Of a stretch of 5,051 nucleotides of DNA, positions 1-5,051 are shown piece by piece. The DNA comes from Geobacter sp. UBA1603 (lineage in GTDB: Bacteria; Desulfobacterota; Desulfuromonadia; Geobacterales; Pseudopelobacteraceae): contig DCNF01000038.1 in the NCBI GenBank assembly GCA_002322035.1, forward strand, positions 8,498-13,548, written 5' to 3'. Every line of letters begins with the position of its first letter. Position 1 is the first letter of the stretch. The position numbers and the translations under genes were made by a program. Under the pieces are notes generated by a model that was given only the letters and a program-made list of their open reading frames with translations, did no database searches and was not told the DNA's origin.

Positions 1-956
1 CCCACCAGGATCACGTCCGGGTCCTGGCGCAGGATTGAGCGCAGCCCGCTGGCAAAGGTCAGGCCGGCCTTGACGTTGATCTGGCACTGGCGCGCCAGCG
101 GCAGCTGGTATTCGACCGGGTCTTCCAGGGTGATGATATTGCGGCTCACCGTGTTGATCATGCTCAGGCAGGAGTACAGGGTGGTCGTTTTGCCCGAACC
201 GGTCGGGCCGGTTACCAGGATCATGCCAAAGGGGAGCTGGATCGACTCGTTCAGCTTCTCGATGTCGTCATCAAGAAAGCCGAGATTCTCGAGGCCGACC
301 TTGATCTGGGCCTTGTCCAGCAGGCGGACAACGATGTTTTCACCGCCGATAATCGGGAATGTCGAAATACGCAGGTCGAGCTTGCGGTTTTTGTAAAAGA
401 ATTCTGCCGAACCGTCCTGGGGAATGCGTGATTCGGCGATATTCATCTGCCCCATGATCTTGAAGCGGGAAACAATCGGGTTCAGCAGCTCGAAGGGGAG
501 AAACATGCTGTGCTGCAAGACCCCGTCAACCCGGTAGCGGATACGGATACCCTTCATATCCGGATTGATGTGGATATCGGTTGCCCCGCGGCGGATGCCG
601 TCCATGATGATCTTTTCGACCAGGTTGACCAGGGGGGAGTAGGCCGAATCGAGCTCTTTCTTGCCCAGGGTCCCCTCGCGCTGAAAGAGCGAACTGGACT
701 GCTTGACCAGGTTTTCCATCTCCTGGGGGATATGGGCGGCGTGGGAATCGCTGCGTGACGAATCGTCCTTGTTGACCGACTCGGAAAGGGAGAGAACCTT
801 GAAGAGATCCTTCTGGCTGATGAAGCCGAGGCTGAACAGTACCGAACCGAGCAGTTCGCCGGTTTTCTTCTGCTCCTGCAGGGCCACCTGAAGCTGCTCT
901 TCAGTGATGAAGCCCTGCTCGATCATCATGTCGCCGATGCGTTTTTTGGGTGGCAT
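1..956 (-). CDS. GspE/PilB-family secretion or pilus assembly ATPase (N-terminal 318 aa, cut by window edge)
   Basis: This is a hexameric cytoplasmic ATPase of the type II secretion / type IV pilus family, which powers pseudopilus or pilus assembly at the inner membrane. Reading leftward from ATG 956-954, the frame stays open to base 1. Residues 6-58 form an MshEN-like domain: the first half fits the c-di-GMP-binding pattern exactly (RIG at 6-8, L22, L26, Q29), while the second half (from L35) lacks the usual Arg and final Gln. A polar linker follows (about 58-110), then the T2SSE core with TDIHI, a FPIIGGE segment, Walker A GPTGSGKTT at 250-258, the Asp box LEDPVEY (277-283) and RQDPDVILVG, where the window ends inside Walker B. 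Walker A at residue 250 implies a shorter N-terminus than typical PilB (two N domains), nearer GspE. The start is supported by GAGAGG at 972-967 and a strong promoter upstream. Family is certain; GspE versus PilB versus MshE cannot be decided here. Confidence 0.93.
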   Translation of the reverse strand, partial: MPPKKRIGDMMIEQGFITEEQLQVALQEQKKTGELLGSVLFSLGFISQKDLFKVLSLSESVNKDDSSRSDSHAAHIPQEMENLVKQSSSLFQREGTLGKKELDSAYSPLVNLVEKIIMDGIRRGATDIHINPDMKGIRIRYRVDGVLQHSMFLPFELLNPIVSRFKIMGQMNIAESRIPQDGSAEFFYKNRKLDLRISTFPIIGGENIVVRLLDKAQIKVGLENLGFLDDDIEKLNESIQLPFGMILVTGPTGSGKTTTLYSCLSMINTVSRNIITLEDPVEYQLPLARQCQINVKAGLTFASGLRSILRQDPDVILV

Positions 957-982
957 GGATGAAAATCCTCTCGTAATGCGGA

Positions 983-1011
983 TTTATAGCCCGAAGTGGC
1001 CGGAGTGTCAA
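983..1011 (-). promoter_or_regulatory. Sigma-70-type promoter of the GspE/PilB-like gene
   Basis: Read on the minus strand, TTGACA (1011-1006, perfect -35) and TATAAA (988-983, five of six -10 bases) are separated by exactly 17 bp. The expected transcript start near 976 leaves a leader of about 20 nt that contains the GAGAGG ribosome-binding site (972-967) before ATG 956. This is the best promoter match in the window and points away from the sugar operon. Confidence 0.8.
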
Positions 1012-1012
1012 G

Positions 1013-1028
1013 AAAATCAAGGGATTTT
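1013..1028. repeat. AT-rich inverted repeat abutting the -35 box of the divergent promoter
   Basis: AAAATC (1013-1018) and GATTTT (1023-1028) are perfect 6-bp arms around a 4-base spacer AAGG. The left arm starts one base beyond the -35 hexamer (1006-1011) of the minus-strand promoter. There is no GC-rich stem and T-tract as in a terminator, so a protein-binding site or UP-like element is more plausible. Short AT-rich palindromes also occur by chance; position is the main argument. Confidence 0.4.
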
Positions 1029-1065
1029 AGCGACAGTTCGGCTGGGTGGCGGCCAATAAATTTGC

Positions 1066-1094
1066 TTGTAGTGCCGTGAAAAATCGAGTATCGT
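1066..1094 (+). promoter_or_regulatory. Weak candidate promoter for the regulator-rfb operon
   Basis: TTGTAG (1066-1071) and TATCGT (1089-1094) are separated by 17 bp but match consensus in only three and four positions. If used, transcription would begin about at the ATG at 1102, giving a leaderless or almost leaderless mRNA; this fits the absence of a Shine-Dalgarno there. No better plus-strand match was found in 957-1101. A promoter needing an activator, or another sigma factor, is equally possible. Confidence 0.25.
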
Positions 1095-1107
1095 TCAAAA
1101 TATGAAC
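1093..1107. promoter_or_regulatory. Palindrome GTTCA-N5-TGAAC over the regulator start codon; putative operator
   Basis: GTTCAAAATATGAAC has perfect 5-bp arms (1093-1097 and 1103-1107). The ATG of the winged-helix regulator (1102-1104) lies inside it, and the weak -10 candidate overlaps its left edge. Winged-helix dimers commonly bind sites of this size and symmetry, so autoregulation by the adjacent gene product is a reasonable hypothesis. No second copy of the full site was noticed in the window. Confidence 0.4.
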
Positions 1108-1752
1108 AACATTTCCCAGGGCACAACCGATGAGCTGCGCGCATTTCAGCTTCTTTCCGAGGTAACAGAGGATGGACCGGTCTCCCAGCGCGAGCTGGCC
1201 CAGCGCCTGGGCGTGGCCCTTGGTCTGGTCAATTCCTACATCAAAAACTTTGTCGCCAAAGGGTACATCCGGGTTAAAAACTACCCCAAAAACCGCTACG
1301 GCTATCTGCTTACCCCCCAGGGTTTTGCCGAGAAGGCACGCCTGGCCTGTCAGCACGTCAATTATTTCACCAGTCTCTATACGACGACCCGCGAGGAATA
1401 CCGGCGCCTGTTCCGGCAGCTTGCCGACCAGGGGGTTAAAGAGGTTGTTTTTTGCGGTGTTGATGAGGTGACCGAAATTGCCTGGCTGTCGCTGCGGGAG
1501 AGTGGAGTGCGGCTGGCGGCGGTGTTTGATGACTCGGGGCTGGGAGAGCATTTTTTCGGCGTTGCCGTAATCGGTAGTGTTGATGCACTGGCGCAGGTCA
1601 ACGCGCCGGTGGTGATAACATCGCTGAAGCGCGGCGGAACGCTGAAGGCTTTGCTTGATAACGGAGGTTTTGCGTCGAGCAGGATATTCACTGCCGTTTC
1701 GGGAGTAGGTGAAGCCAATGAGAGCAATAAATCACATCTGAATTTGAGGTGA
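1102..1752 (+). CDS. Winged-helix transcriptional regulator with C-terminal Rossmann-like domain, operon-leading
   Basis: The 216-aa product is a predicted cytoplasmic DNA-binding regulator, presumably of the rfb operon it heads. Residues about 10-75 form a winged helix: SQRELAQRLGVALGLVNSYIK (28-48) is the helix-turn-helix, followed by the wing RVKNYPKNRYGYLLTPQG (57-74), a pattern like that of MarR-type regulators associated with exopolysaccharide loci. A helical linker (about 75-110) leads to a beta-alpha-beta segment, VKEVVFCGVDEVTEIAWLSL (112-131), resembling the nucleotide- or sugar-nucleotide-binding Rossmann folds of polysaccharide proteins. The usual second glycine of GxGE is aspartate here (GVDE, 119-122). 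An effector-sensing role for this domain is inference. The first ATG is chosen because the HTH begins soon after and no good start follows; there is no Shine-Dalgarno. The last ten or so residues (ESNKSHLNLR) look unstructured and their DNA is AT-richer, at the edge of the low-G+C rfbF segment. rfbF follows after 4 nt. Confidence 0.8.
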   Translation: MNNISQGTTDELRAFQLLSEVTEDGPVSQRELAQRLGVALGLVNSYIKNFVAKGYIRVKNYPKNRYGYLLTPQGFAEKARLACQHVNYFTSLYTTTREEYRRLFRQLADQGVKEVVFCGVDEVTEIAWLSLRESGVRLAAVFDDSGLGEHFFGVAVIGSVDALAQVNAPVVITSLKRGGTLKALLDNGGFASSRIFTAVSGVGEANESNKSHLNLR

Positions 1753-1756
1753 ACGT

Positions 1757-2539
1757 ATGAAAGTAGTGATACTGGCAGGTGGGTACGGTACTCGTATAAG
1801 TGAAGAATCGCACTTGAAGCCAAAACCGATGATTGAGATTGGTAATCGGCCCATATTGTGGCATATAATGAAATATTTTGCCCATTATGGTTATAATGAA
1901 TTTATTATCTGTCTTGGATACAAAGGGTATGCTGTAAAAGAATATTTTGCACATTATTTTTTACACGAATCTGATATTACTTTCGATTTTACTGATGGAA
2001 ACAAACGTATTGTGCATGGGCATAGTGCTGAACCTTGGAAAGTGACATTAGTTGATACCGGCCTCGAAACTATGACCGGAGGCCGTGTCAAAAGGATAAA
2101 GCAGTATGTAGAAAATAAACCTTTTCTTATGACATATGGTGACGGAGTGGGTGATGTTGATATTGCTGAACTTGTTAAATTCCATCAGGCGCACGGTCGA
2201 TTGGTTACACTTACCTCAACCCAGCCATCAGGAAAATTTGGTGTTTTGAAATTAACTAGTGAAAATACAGTTGAAGCTTTTGAGGAAAAGCCTCAAGGAG
2301 ATGGAGGGTGGATAAATTCCGGATTTTTTGTCATGCAGCCGGAGGTTTTTGATTATATTGATGGTGATGGCACAATTTTTGAGCGGTCGCCTTTAGAGCA
2401 CTTAGCTAAAGACGGGCAGCTGATGGCATGGAAACATCATGGATTCTGGCATCCAATGGATACGCTTCGAGACAAGCTTTATCTGGAGAGCCTTCTTAAA
2501 GGTGGGAATGCGCCGTGGATGATATGGAAAGTAGGATGA
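1757..2539 (+). CDS. rfbF: Glucose-1-phosphate cytidylyltransferase
   Basis: The enzyme joins CTP and glucose 1-phosphate to CDP-glucose and pyrophosphate, the committing step toward CDP-3,6-dideoxyhexoses. The 260-aa length matches the family (about 257). The nucleotidyltransferase signature LAGGYGTR (6-13) is followed by KPKPMIEIGNRPILWHIMK (21-39), with the characteristic Lys23; YGDGVGD (127-133) carries the metal/substrate aspartates, EEKPQGDGGWINSGFF (176-191) the sugar-binding lysine and asparagine, and FWHPMDTLRDK lies near the C-terminus. The Shine-Dalgarno GAGGTG (1746-1751) runs into the stop codon of the upstream regulator, so translation is probably coupled; the 3' end overlaps the rfbG start as ATGA. 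The gene is compositionally odd: 291 of 720 bases in 1801-2520 are G or C by hand count (about 40%), against about 60% in sampled lines of neighbours, suggesting separate acquisition. Catalytic features look intact. The function call is firm. Confidence 0.96.
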   Translation: MKVVILAGGYGTRISEESHLKPKPMIEIGNRPILWHIMKYFAHYGYNEFIICLGYKGYAVKEYFAHYFLHESDITFDFTDGNKRIVHGHSAEPWKVTLVDTGLETMTGGRVKRIKQYVENKPFLMTYGDGVGDVDIAELVKFHQAHGRLVTLTSTQPSGKFGVLKLTSENTVEAFEEKPQGDGGWINSGFFVMQPEVFDYIDGDGTIFERSPLEHLAKDGQLMAWKHHGFWHPMDTLRDKLYLESLLKGGNAPWMIWKVG

Positions 2540-3612
2540 CGAATAATTCACTGTTCTGGCGAGGACGTAAGGTTTTTCTGACCGGCCACACCGGCTTCAA
2601 AGGGTCGTGGCTTTCCATCTGGCTGCATCATTTGGGCGCCATTGTAACCGGCTATGCTCTGGAGCCGCCGACCGACCCGAGCCTTTATGCTCTGGCTGCC
2701 GTTGACAGCTTGGTTACGTCAATAATTGCAGATGTGCGTGATCCGGAACGGTTGCAGGCTGCAATGGCAAAAGCAGCTCCCGAACTTGTCCTCCATATGG
2801 CTGCCCAGCCGCTGGTACGTGACTCCTACAGGATTCCGGTGGAGACCTATGCAACCAATGTCATGGGGACGGTCCACCTGCTGGAAGCTGTCCGTACTGT
2901 GCCGACGGTCAGGGCGGTGGTCAATGTGACCACTGATAAGGTCTATGAAAACCGGGAGTGGGTCTGGGGATACCGAGAGAACGAGCCGATGTGTGGGTAT
3001 GATCCGTACTCCAACAGCAAAGGATGTTCGGAACTAGTTACCGCTGCCTACCGTTCCTCCTACTTCAACCCCATTGATTACGACCGGCACGGCGTGGCCG
3101 TTGCCACCGCCCGGGCGGGAAATGTCATTGGTGGCGGCAATTGGGCCGCCGACCGGCTGGTTCCCGATATTATCCGGTCCCTCCTTGCCGGTGTGCCGGT
3201 GCAGATTCGCAATCCCCATGCCATCCGTCCGTGGCAACATGTGCTGGAGCCCCTTTCAGGTTATCTCCTGTTGGCGCAACGGCTTTTCGAAAAGGGGGGG
3301 GCTTATGCTCAAGGGTGGAACTTCGGCCCTCCCGAGGAGGATGCCAGGGCGGTGGAGTGGTTGGTTCAGCGGCTCTGCGCAGGGTGGAATGACAGGGCAA
3401 ACTATGAATTGGACAGGAGAGAACACCCTCACGAGGCACACTGTCTCAAGCTCGACTGCTCCAAGGCGAGGTCGGAGTTGGGATGGTCGCCGCGCTGGGG
3501 GCTGGAAAAGGCCTTGCAGAGCATCATCGAGTGGACACAGGCATATCGGAGACAGCAAGACCTGCTAACATGCTGCCGCGCGCAGATCGCAGAGTATGCT
3601 GCGGCAGCATAA
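2536..3612 (+). CDS. rfbG: CDP-glucose 4,6-dehydratase
   Basis: This NAD-dependent extended short-chain dehydrogenase converts CDP-glucose to CDP-4-keto-6-deoxyglucose. The 358 residues agree with the family (about 359). Visible are the NAD-binding TGHTGFKG (16-23), HMAAQPLV (87-94), TTDKVY (132-137) holding part of the catalytic triad, YSNSK (158-162) with catalytic Tyr and Lys, and in the substrate domain [14 protein letters not shown] and LGWSPRW. I chose ATG 2536 because it overlaps the rfbF stop as ATGA and places [11 protein letters not shown] at the usual distance from the N-terminus. GTG 2515, preceded by AAGGTGG, or ATG 2524 would add 7 or 4 residues and cannot be excluded. G+C returns to about 60% right at this start. 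The gene contains an 8-G run (3294-3301), and its 3' end, encoding an AEYAAAA tail, lies in two overlapping inverted repeats next to the rfbH ribosome-binding site. Confidence 0.96.
   Translation: MTNNSLFWRGRKVFLTGHTGFKGSWLSIWLHHLGAIVTGYALEPPTDPSLYALAAVDSLVTSIIADVRDPERLQAAMAKAAPELVLHMAAQPLVRDSYRIPVETYATNVMGTVHLLEAVRTVPTVRAVVNVTTDKVYENREWVWGYRENEPMCGYDPYSNSKGCSELVTAAYRSSYFNPIDYDRHGVAVATARAGNVIGGGNWAADRLVPDIIRSLLAGVPVQIRNPHAIRPWQHVLEPLSGYLLLAQRLFEKGGAYAQGWNFGPPEEDARAVEWLVQRLCAGWNDRANYELDRREHPHEAHCLKLDCSKARSELGWSPRWGLEKALQSIIEWTQAYRRQQDLLTCCRAQIAEYAAAA
3294..3301 (+). repeat. Eight-G homopolymer inside rfbG
   Basis: Eight consecutive G follow four A (3290-3293), encoding Lys-Gly-Gly. The reading frame is intact here. 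Such runs can slip at replication or be misread in sequencing; nothing in one sequence shows that it varies. Confidence 0.6.
3570..3610 (+). repeat. Perfect 10-bp inverted repeat closing the rfbG 3' end
   Basis: ATGCTGCCGC (3570-3579) is the exact reverse complement of GCGGCAGCAT (3601-3610), with a 21-nt loop. The right arm enters the rfbG stop codon (3610-3612) and ends five bases before the rfbH Shine-Dalgarno. No T-run follows, so it is not a typical intrinsic terminator. An mRNA structure affecting stability or coupling between rfbG and rfbH is plausible. It is mutually exclusive with the repeat at 3595-3611. Confidence 0.6.
3595..3611 (+). repeat. 17-bp palindrome TATGCTGC-G-GCAGCATA at the rfbG stop
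   Basis: TATGCTGC (3595-3602) and GCAGCATA (3604-3611) are perfect 8-bp arms around a single G. As RNA it could form a 7-bp hairpin with a 3-nt loop. Its right arm shares bases with the right arm of the larger inverted repeat (3601-3610), so only one of the two stems can form at a time. Confidence 0.6.
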
Positions 3613-3614
3613 CC

Positions 3615-3621
3615 GAGGGGG
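3615..3621 (+). promoter_or_regulatory. Ribosome-binding site that decides the rfbH start
   Basis: GAGGGGG lies 8 nt before GTG 3630 but only 2 nt before the in-frame GTG 3624. Spacing favours GTG 3630. The longer open frame from ATG 3483 would overlap rfbG by 130 nt and has no family-like sequence in its extra residues. Confidence 0.65.
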
Positions 3622-3629
3622 AAGTGACA

Positions 3630-4976
3630 GTGGAGAGAGCGGAGCGGGAAAAACATCTGCGCGCAGATGTTTTGCAGGCGGTTCGCCGATATTACGAAGC
3701 ATGCCTGAACGGGGACCGGCAGTTCTCGCCCGGCGACCGGATACCCTATGCCGGACGGGTGTTCGACGAGCGGGAAATCGTCAGCCTGGTCGACGCGTCC
3801 CTCGACTTCTGGCTGACAACGGGGCGGTACGCGGAGCGCTTCGAGCGGGATTTTGCCGCCCTTCTCGGGAGCGCACACTGCTCGTTGACCAATTCTGGTT
3901 CGTCCGCGAATCTGCTTGCCTTCATGGCGCTCACCTCCCCGAAGCTGGGAGACCGGCAGATCCGGCCCGGTGATGAAGTGATCACCGTTGCGGTCGGGTT
4001 TCCGACCACCGTTGCTCCGATCATCCAGTATGGTGCCGTGCCGGTCTTCGTCGACGTCGGCATCCCGACCTACAACGTCGAGGTGCAGCAGCTAGAGGCT
4101 GCCCGCTCTTCGAAAAGCAGGGCGGTGATGCTGGCCCATACCCTGGGGAACCCCTTCGATCTTGCCAGCGTCAAGGCATTCTGCGATCGCCATGATCTCT
4201 GGCTCATTGAAGACAATTGCGACGCTCTCGGTTCCCGTTATCGCTTAAACGGCCAGTGGCGCTACACCGGCACCATCGGCCATATCGGCACCTCCAGCTT
4301 CTACCCCCCCCATCACATGACCATGGGGGAGGGAGGGGCGGTATACACGAACGATATGTCGCTGAAACGGCTGGTCGAGTCGTTCCGCGACTGGGGGCGT
4401 GACTGCTGGTGCCCATCGGGCCGCGACAATACCTGCGGCAATCGCTTCACCCAGCAGTTCGGCGAGCTCCCCTACGGCTATGATCACAAATATGTCTATT
4501 CCCATTTCGGTTACAACCTGAAGGTGACCGACATGCAGGCGGCTATCGGCTGTGCCCAACTGGAGAAGCTTCCGGGCTTCGTCGCTGCCCGCAAGCGGAA
4601 CTGGCAGCAGTTGCGTGACGGACTGACCGCGCTTGAAGATCGGTTCATCCTGCCGGAGGCGACGGAAAACTCTGATCCGTCATGGTTCGGCTTTCTGTTG
4701 ACGGTTCGTGCAGAGGGCGGCCTGACCCGTGACCGGGTGGTGGCCTTCCTGGAGGACAGGGGGATCCAGACCCGGATGCTTTTTGCCGGCAATCTGATCA
4801 AGCACCCCTGTTTCGACGAAATGCGCCGGAGCGGTACCGGTTACCGGGTTGTCGGTTCTCTCCCCAATACGGACCTGATCATGCGGGATGCGTTTTGGCT
4901 CGGCGTTTATCCGGGGTTGACGGATGAGATGGTCGCTTATATCGTGGAACAGATCCGGCAGATCACCATACGGTAA
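3630..4976 (+). CDS. rfbH: CDP-4-dehydro-6-deoxyglucose 3-dehydratase (E1), PMP- and [2Fe-2S]-dependent
   Basis: This DegT/DnrJ/EryC1-fold enzyme uses pyridoxamine phosphate plus a [2Fe-2S] cluster to remove the C-3 hydroxyl of CDP-4-keto-6-deoxyglucose, with electrons from a separate reductase (E3). From GTG 3630 the product is 448 aa, against 437 recalled for Yersinia E1. Seen here: WLTTGR (61-66), [11 protein letters not shown] (87-97), [15 protein letters not shown] (113-127), IEDNCDALG (193-201), [14 protein letters not shown] (223-236) and [16 protein letters not shown] (254-269). His228 stands where aminotransferases of the fold carry the PLP-binding lysine, the hallmark of this dehydratase. 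Cys197, Cys259, Cys261 and Cys269 match the E1 cluster ligands (C-X57-C-X-C-X7-C in Yersinia), except that the first spacing is 61, a 4-residue insertion around 203-213. The C-terminus ([25 protein letters not shown]) is typical. It lies 17 nt after rfbG, in the same operon. An 8-C run encodes the Pro-Pro before the catalytic His. Confidence 0.96.
   Translation: MERAEREKHLRADVLQAVRRYYEACLNGDRQFSPGDRIPYAGRVFDEREIVSLVDASLDFWLTTGRYAERFERDFAALLGSAHCSLTNSGSSANLLAFMALTSPKLGDRQIRPGDEVITVAVGFPTTVAPIIQYGAVPVFVDVGIPTYNVEVQQLEAARSSKSRAVMLAHTLGNPFDLASVKAFCDRHDLWLIEDNCDALGSRYRLNGQWRYTGTIGHIGTSSFYPPHHMTMGEGGAVYTNDMSLKRLVESFRDWGRDCWCPSGRDNTCGNRFTQQFGELPYGYDHKYVYSHFGYNLKVTDMQAAIGCAQLEKLPGFVAARKRNWQQLRDGLTALEDRFILPEATENSDPSWFGFLLTVRAEGGLTRDRVVAFLEDRGIQTRMLFAGNLIKHPCFDEMRRSGTGYRVVGSLPNTDLIMRDAFWLGVYPGLTDEMVAYIVEQIRQITIR
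4304..4311 (+). repeat. Eight-C homopolymer inside rfbH at the active-site motif
   Basis: Eight consecutive C span the codons for Pro226-Pro227 and the first base of catalytic His228. The family usually has Pro-Ala here, so the run results partly from an Ala-to-Pro change. A slip of one base would destroy the active site. Variability cannot be judged from one sequence. Confidence 0.6.
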
Positions 4977-5005
4977 CTACCCTAGAGCGTCCGGATGGTG
5001 ACTCT

Positions 5006-5051
5006 ATGAACAGAACATTACTGCATGACGTGGTCGCGCCGCCGATCGTCG
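5006..5051 (+). CDS. Start of a further operon gene (first 15 codons only)
   Basis: ATG 5006 opens a frame reading MNRTLLHDVVAPPIV that runs off the window. GGTGA (4997-5001) lies 4 nt before it as a modest ribosome-binding site, and it follows rfbH by 29 nt on the same strand, as expected for the next gene of this operon. Too little is visible to name a product. In known CDP-dideoxyhexose clusters this position often holds the branch-specific reductase or epimerase, and some epimerases begin with a short stretch of this kind before their NAD motif, but that is only a guess from context. Confidence 0.45.
   Translation, partial: MNRTLLHDVVAPPIV

Noticed and set aside
70..396. Open frame on the plus strand opposite the ATPase gene
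   Set aside because: It is antisense to the conserved Walker A and Asp box region, and its translation shows no family pattern.
1027..1551. 174-codon open frame on the minus strand across the regulator and the intergenic region
   Set aside because: It is antisense to a well-supported regulator, crosses its start region, and shows no recognisable domain; it is a by-product of codon bias.
2059..2096. Inverted repeat GGCCTC/GAGGCC inside rfbF
   Set aside because: It is a short 6-bp repeat inside conserved coding sequence (TLVDTG to TGGRVKR) and explained by codon choice.
2515..2535. GTG 2515 as rfbG start, with AAGGTGG upstream
   Set aside because: Possible, but ATG 2536 overlaps the rfbF stop as ATGA and gives the usual N-terminal length; the extra MDDMESR has no family support.
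1740..2540. Mobile element carrying rfbF
   Set aside because: The low G+C suggests transfer, but no terminal inverted repeats, target duplications, transposase or integrase sequences were found at the borders.
3570..3612. Intrinsic terminator after rfbG
   Set aside because: The stem is strong but no U-tract follows, and rfbH starts 17 nt later in the same pathway, so termination here is unlikely.
3483..3629. Upstream extension of rfbH to ATG 3483 (49 extra residues)
   Set aside because: It would overlap rfbG by 130 nt, the added residues resemble no E1 N-terminus, and GTG 3630 has a well-spaced Shine-Dalgarno and gives the family length.
3429..3878. 149-codon minus-strand open frame spanning the rfbG/rfbH junction
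   Set aside because: It is antisense to two clearly conserved genes, with no ribosome-binding site or motif noted.
1..5051. CRISPR array, tRNA, rRNA or riboswitch
   Set aside because: No regularly spaced repeats, tRNA-like cloverleaf or recognised riboswitch core was seen; intergenic space is limited to 957-1101 and a few short gaps.

Overview
The window looks like a chromosomal polysaccharide (O-antigen or exopolysaccharide) locus of a Gram-negative bacterium. Base composition is about 60% G+C outside one gene. The pairing of a GspE/PilB-type ATPase with a divergent winged-helix plus Rossmann-like regulator heading a sugar-nucleotide operon suggests a deltaproteobacterial lineage such as the Geobacter/Desulfuromonas/Pelobacter group. 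That assignment is an inference from gene style, not from a marker gene.

Left part (1-956, minus strand): the N-terminal 318 residues of a type II secretion / type IV pilus assembly ATPase, with an N-terminal MshEN-like domain and an intact Walker A motif, cut by the window edge within Walker B. It has a near-consensus sigma-70 promoter (TTGACA, 17 bp, TATAAA) in the 145-bp divergent intergenic region (957-1101). An AT-rich inverted repeat directly abuts its -35 box.

Middle and right (1102-4976, plus strand): four tightly spaced genes. First is a 216-aa winged-helix regulator whose start codon lies in a 15-bp palindrome. It is followed by rfbF (glucose-1-phosphate cytidylyltransferase), rfbG (CDP-glucose 4,6-dehydratase) and rfbH (CDP-4-dehydro-6-deoxyglucose 3-dehydratase, E1). 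Junctions are a 4-nt gap, a 4-nt ATGA overlap and a 17-nt gap, so this is almost certainly one transcript. A further reading frame opens at 5006 and runs off the right edge.

The three enzymes act in series: Glc-1-P to CDP-glucose, to CDP-4-keto-6-deoxyglucose, to the 3-deoxygenated intermediate that leads to 3,6-dideoxyhexoses (abequose, paratose, tyvelose, ascarylose) or branched relatives. The reductase partner of RfbH (E3, RfbI/DdhD), which heads this cluster in Salmonella and Yersinia, is absent; the regulator takes its place. The final branch-determining reductase or epimerase would lie to the right of the window.

The known enzymes are ordinary in their active sites. The points worth a second look are regulatory and evolutionary: the palindrome over a start codon without a Shine-Dalgarno, the paired alternative hairpins at the rfbG/rfbH junction, the inverted repeat next to the divergent ATPase promoter, and an rfbF about 20 percentage points lower in G+C than its neighbours.
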